Shown here one piece after another: positions 3,669-5,131 of a DNA stretch of 5,131 nucleotides. The DNA is from Bacteriovoracaceae bacterium. GTDB taxonomy: Bacteria; Bdellovibrionota; UBA1018. The notes under the pieces were generated by a model, which saw only the letters and a list, made by a program, of their open reading frames with translations, searched no databases and was not told the origin of the DNA. Where the stretch lies: assembly GCA_947475645.1 (NCBI GenBank), contig CANJNU010000102.1:1-5131 (forward strand), in the 5' to 3' direction. A program made the translations under genes and the position numbers. Positions within the stretch are counted from its first letter, which is position 1; each line of letters begins with the position of its first letter.

Positions 3669-5131
3669 TTAGTGCGAAAGATAGTCGTTTCTAATGCTTG
3701 ATTCAAAAAGTGGATACTTTGACGGATCAACGTAGTCGCGCTTGAGGTTGTTATCGAGATAGCGCGCTCCTCCTTCGAGTTCGAGCCATGCGTGACGGCC
3801 CAGCTTCCTGCCGTCGCGTGTCATTAGGGTTGCCGAGATCATCTTTGACTCAATTCCATATTCACCGAGCAGCAGGTGACCCAGCATACTTAGCTCCCTG
3901 CAAACGGCGCCCCGTTCCTTGAGAATGGTTCCGAGATCAATTTTCCCGCCTTCTTTTTGTGTAAGCTGATTTCTTAGGGTCCCATAGATTTCAGGAGTTC
4001 TCTTAGCTTTATCCTCGAATAGCGGAACGACTTCCTCAAGCCACGTTTTATAAATCAGTTGCCGCTTTTGGGGGTCTTTTAAGATAGTGGGATCGCCGGG
4101 AACGAGGCCTGTTCGGCTCTGAAGCACAGAGAGTGCTCGATTCACTTGTTCCCGAAGGATGGGTGAGTCAGGATCAATGACGACTTGGTCTCCTGACTTA
4201 GCTGTGTAAACGTGTTTTTGCTTAAGCCGAGTGATAGGGGATTGCAGTGAGAAGTCCTCTATAGGAACCTCGCGAACCTGGCTTCGGCCGTTTTCAAAGT
4301 ATTCAATCATCACCGGTTTTCCAGGTTCGTGCCATTTTACGACAGCAGGAACTCGTTTACCGCTTGGGTTAATCCAGCTCACGGTTGTGCCTTCGGCCCA
4401 TCCTACGCTGCGGCGACTGATCATCTTTGTCGCGTCGCCCTTGCCTGCGATATGAAAGCCCACTTTAATTTGATCATTTGGAAATATCTCTAGAATCTTT
4501 CCGACCGAGCTTGATCCATCGCTTCGTTTCACTCGAACGGGATCATTCATTTCCAATCCCACAAGAGGAGGTTTGCCATGAACAGGGAGATAGTCGAGGT
4601 CGACGTGTGCAAAGCCTGATTTAATAGGCATGTTTGTAAAGGCATCTCCCGAGGGAGTCCTTTTAACGAAGGATTCGATCGATTCGATAATCTCCTTAAA
4701 TCCTTCGGTTTGTGGAGCGGCTTCTTCTATTTCGTGAGTGGCTGCTCCTTCAGTAGAGCGAATTATTCTTAATTCGGCGAGAATAGTCTCTGATTCAGCT
4801 AGGCTTTTTGCCCCTCCTTTAACGCGGGCTATCAGAGCAAAAAGACGCTTCATTCGAAGCGAAACGAAAGACAATCCTTTCCCCACTGCCGGTGCGAGGG
4901 CCGGAGCGGCGCCCTCGAGTGCGAGATCTAAAAAAATACTTTGTATCGACTCATGGATCTCTTTCTGAATTCTCTGAAACTCATCGCTTTTGCAAACATC
5001 TGGGGTCAAACCTGCGCAATTTATAGAAAGTGCAGCTAGTTTAATGTCTTGTTTAATGATCGATGTTTTCATCAGAATTCCAGAGCCTGTGCATGCCAGG
5101 CTCATCGGAATCGCAGCGGCTGGAACGAACA
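3669..5131 (-). CDS. Exported protein with tandem SH3/Tudor-like modules and transglutaminase-like domain, 5' end outside window
   Basis: The frame is open to the right edge. The codons before the first ATG (5105) read FVPAAAIP and continue into MSLAC. This looks like the end of a signal-peptide hydrophobic core, so the start is probably outside the window. Residue numbers count from the ATG at 5105. Region 14-60 is helical and contains Cys30 and Cys38, a possible disulfide. Region 60-160 is helical and low in known motifs. Two tandem small beta modules follow, at about 186-235 (DPVRVKRSDGSSSVGKILEI) and 239-286 (GTTVSWINPSGKRVPAVVKW), each like an SH3 or Tudor fold. Region 300-395 is mostly helical. 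The C-terminal domain at about 388-460 carries a Cys-His-Asp order typical of transglutaminase-like enzymes: Cys402 in GAVCRELSMLGHLL, His438 in GRHAWLELEGG and Asp451 in RYLDNN. Activity could be amide cleavage or cross-linking on peptide or protein in the envelope or outside the cell. Substrate and partner are unknown. An EDR1-type transglutaminase-like family is another possible placement. Confidence 0.8.
   Translation of the reverse strand, partial: FVPAAAIPMSLACTGSGILMKTSIIKQDIKLAALSINCAGLTPDVCKSDEFQRIQKEIHESIQSIFLDLALEGAAPALAPAVGKGLSFVSLRMKRLFALIARVKGGAKSLAESETILAELRIIRSTEGAATHEIEEAAPQTEGFKEIIESIESFVKRTPSGDAFTNMPIKSGFAHVDLDYLPVHGKPPLVGLEMNDPVRVKRSDGSSSVGKILEIFPNDQIKVGFHIAGKGDATKMISRRSVGWAEGTTVSWINPSGKRVPAVVKWHEPGKPVMIEYFENGRSQVREVPIEDFSLQSPITRLKQKHVYTAKSGDQVVIDPDSPILREQVNRALSVLQSRTGLVPGDPTILKDPQKRQLIYKTWLEEVVPLFEDKAKRTPEIYGTLRNQLTQKEGGKIDLGTILKERGAVCRELSMLGHLLLGEYGIESKMISATLMTRDGRKLGRHAWLELEGGARYLDNNLKRDYVDPSKYPLFESSIRNDYLSH

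Noticed and set aside
3652..3669. ACTCG and CGAGT inverted repeat after the receiver gene
   Set aside because: A 5-bp stem with an 8-nt loop and no T tract is too weak to call a terminator.

Overview
The window looks like chromosome of a Gram-negative bacterium. It encodes a lipobox lipoprotein, a beta-barrel-like exported protein, an undecaprenyl-diphosphatase of the inner membrane and an HU/IHF protein of the proteobacterial IHF-beta style. The base composition is close to balanced. Small envelope genes, a single-domain response regulator and a large exported transglutaminase-like protein together resemble the Bdellovibrionota or related former Deltaproteobacteria. That placement is an inference from style; no gene here fixes the taxonomy. 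I see no tRNA, rRNA, CRISPR array, insertion sequence or phage gene.

Layout. (1) Positions 1-690, plus strand: the 3' part of a DUF155 (RMD1/YagE-type) membrane-anchored protein whose start lies left of the window. A hairpin resembling a terminator follows at 750-786. (2) Positions 849-2246, plus strand: a compact three-gene unit. It holds an HU/IHF DNA-binding protein, then after 4 nt a signal-peptide protein with beta-barrel character, then, overlapping by 4 nt (ATGA), a lipoprotein. The lipoprotein's body reads as an M23/LytM fold with all metal ligands lost. (3) Positions 2263-3096, minus strand: a full-length but divergent UppP (BacA-type) undecaprenyl-diphosphatase. It keeps the second catalytic motif but has lost conserved residues of the first. 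(4) Positions 3235-3645, plus strand: a stand-alone CheY-like receiver, with a candidate sigma-28-type promoter in front. (5) Positions 3669-5131, minus strand: a long, probably exported protein cut by the right edge. It has two tandem SH3/Tudor-like modules and a C-terminal transglutaminase-like Cys-His-Asp domain.

How the genes may work together. Several products point to the cell envelope. UppP recycles the lipid carrier for peptidoglycan precursors. The dead LytM-type lipoprotein resembles the regulatory class of LytM factors that control peptidoglycan amidases. The coupled beta-barrel-like protein could be its outer-membrane partner. The HU/IHF gene at the head of that unit is an unusual neighbour. 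There is no obvious defence or mobile system. The least described items are the coupled barrel/pseudo-LytM pair and the SH3-transglutaminase protein.
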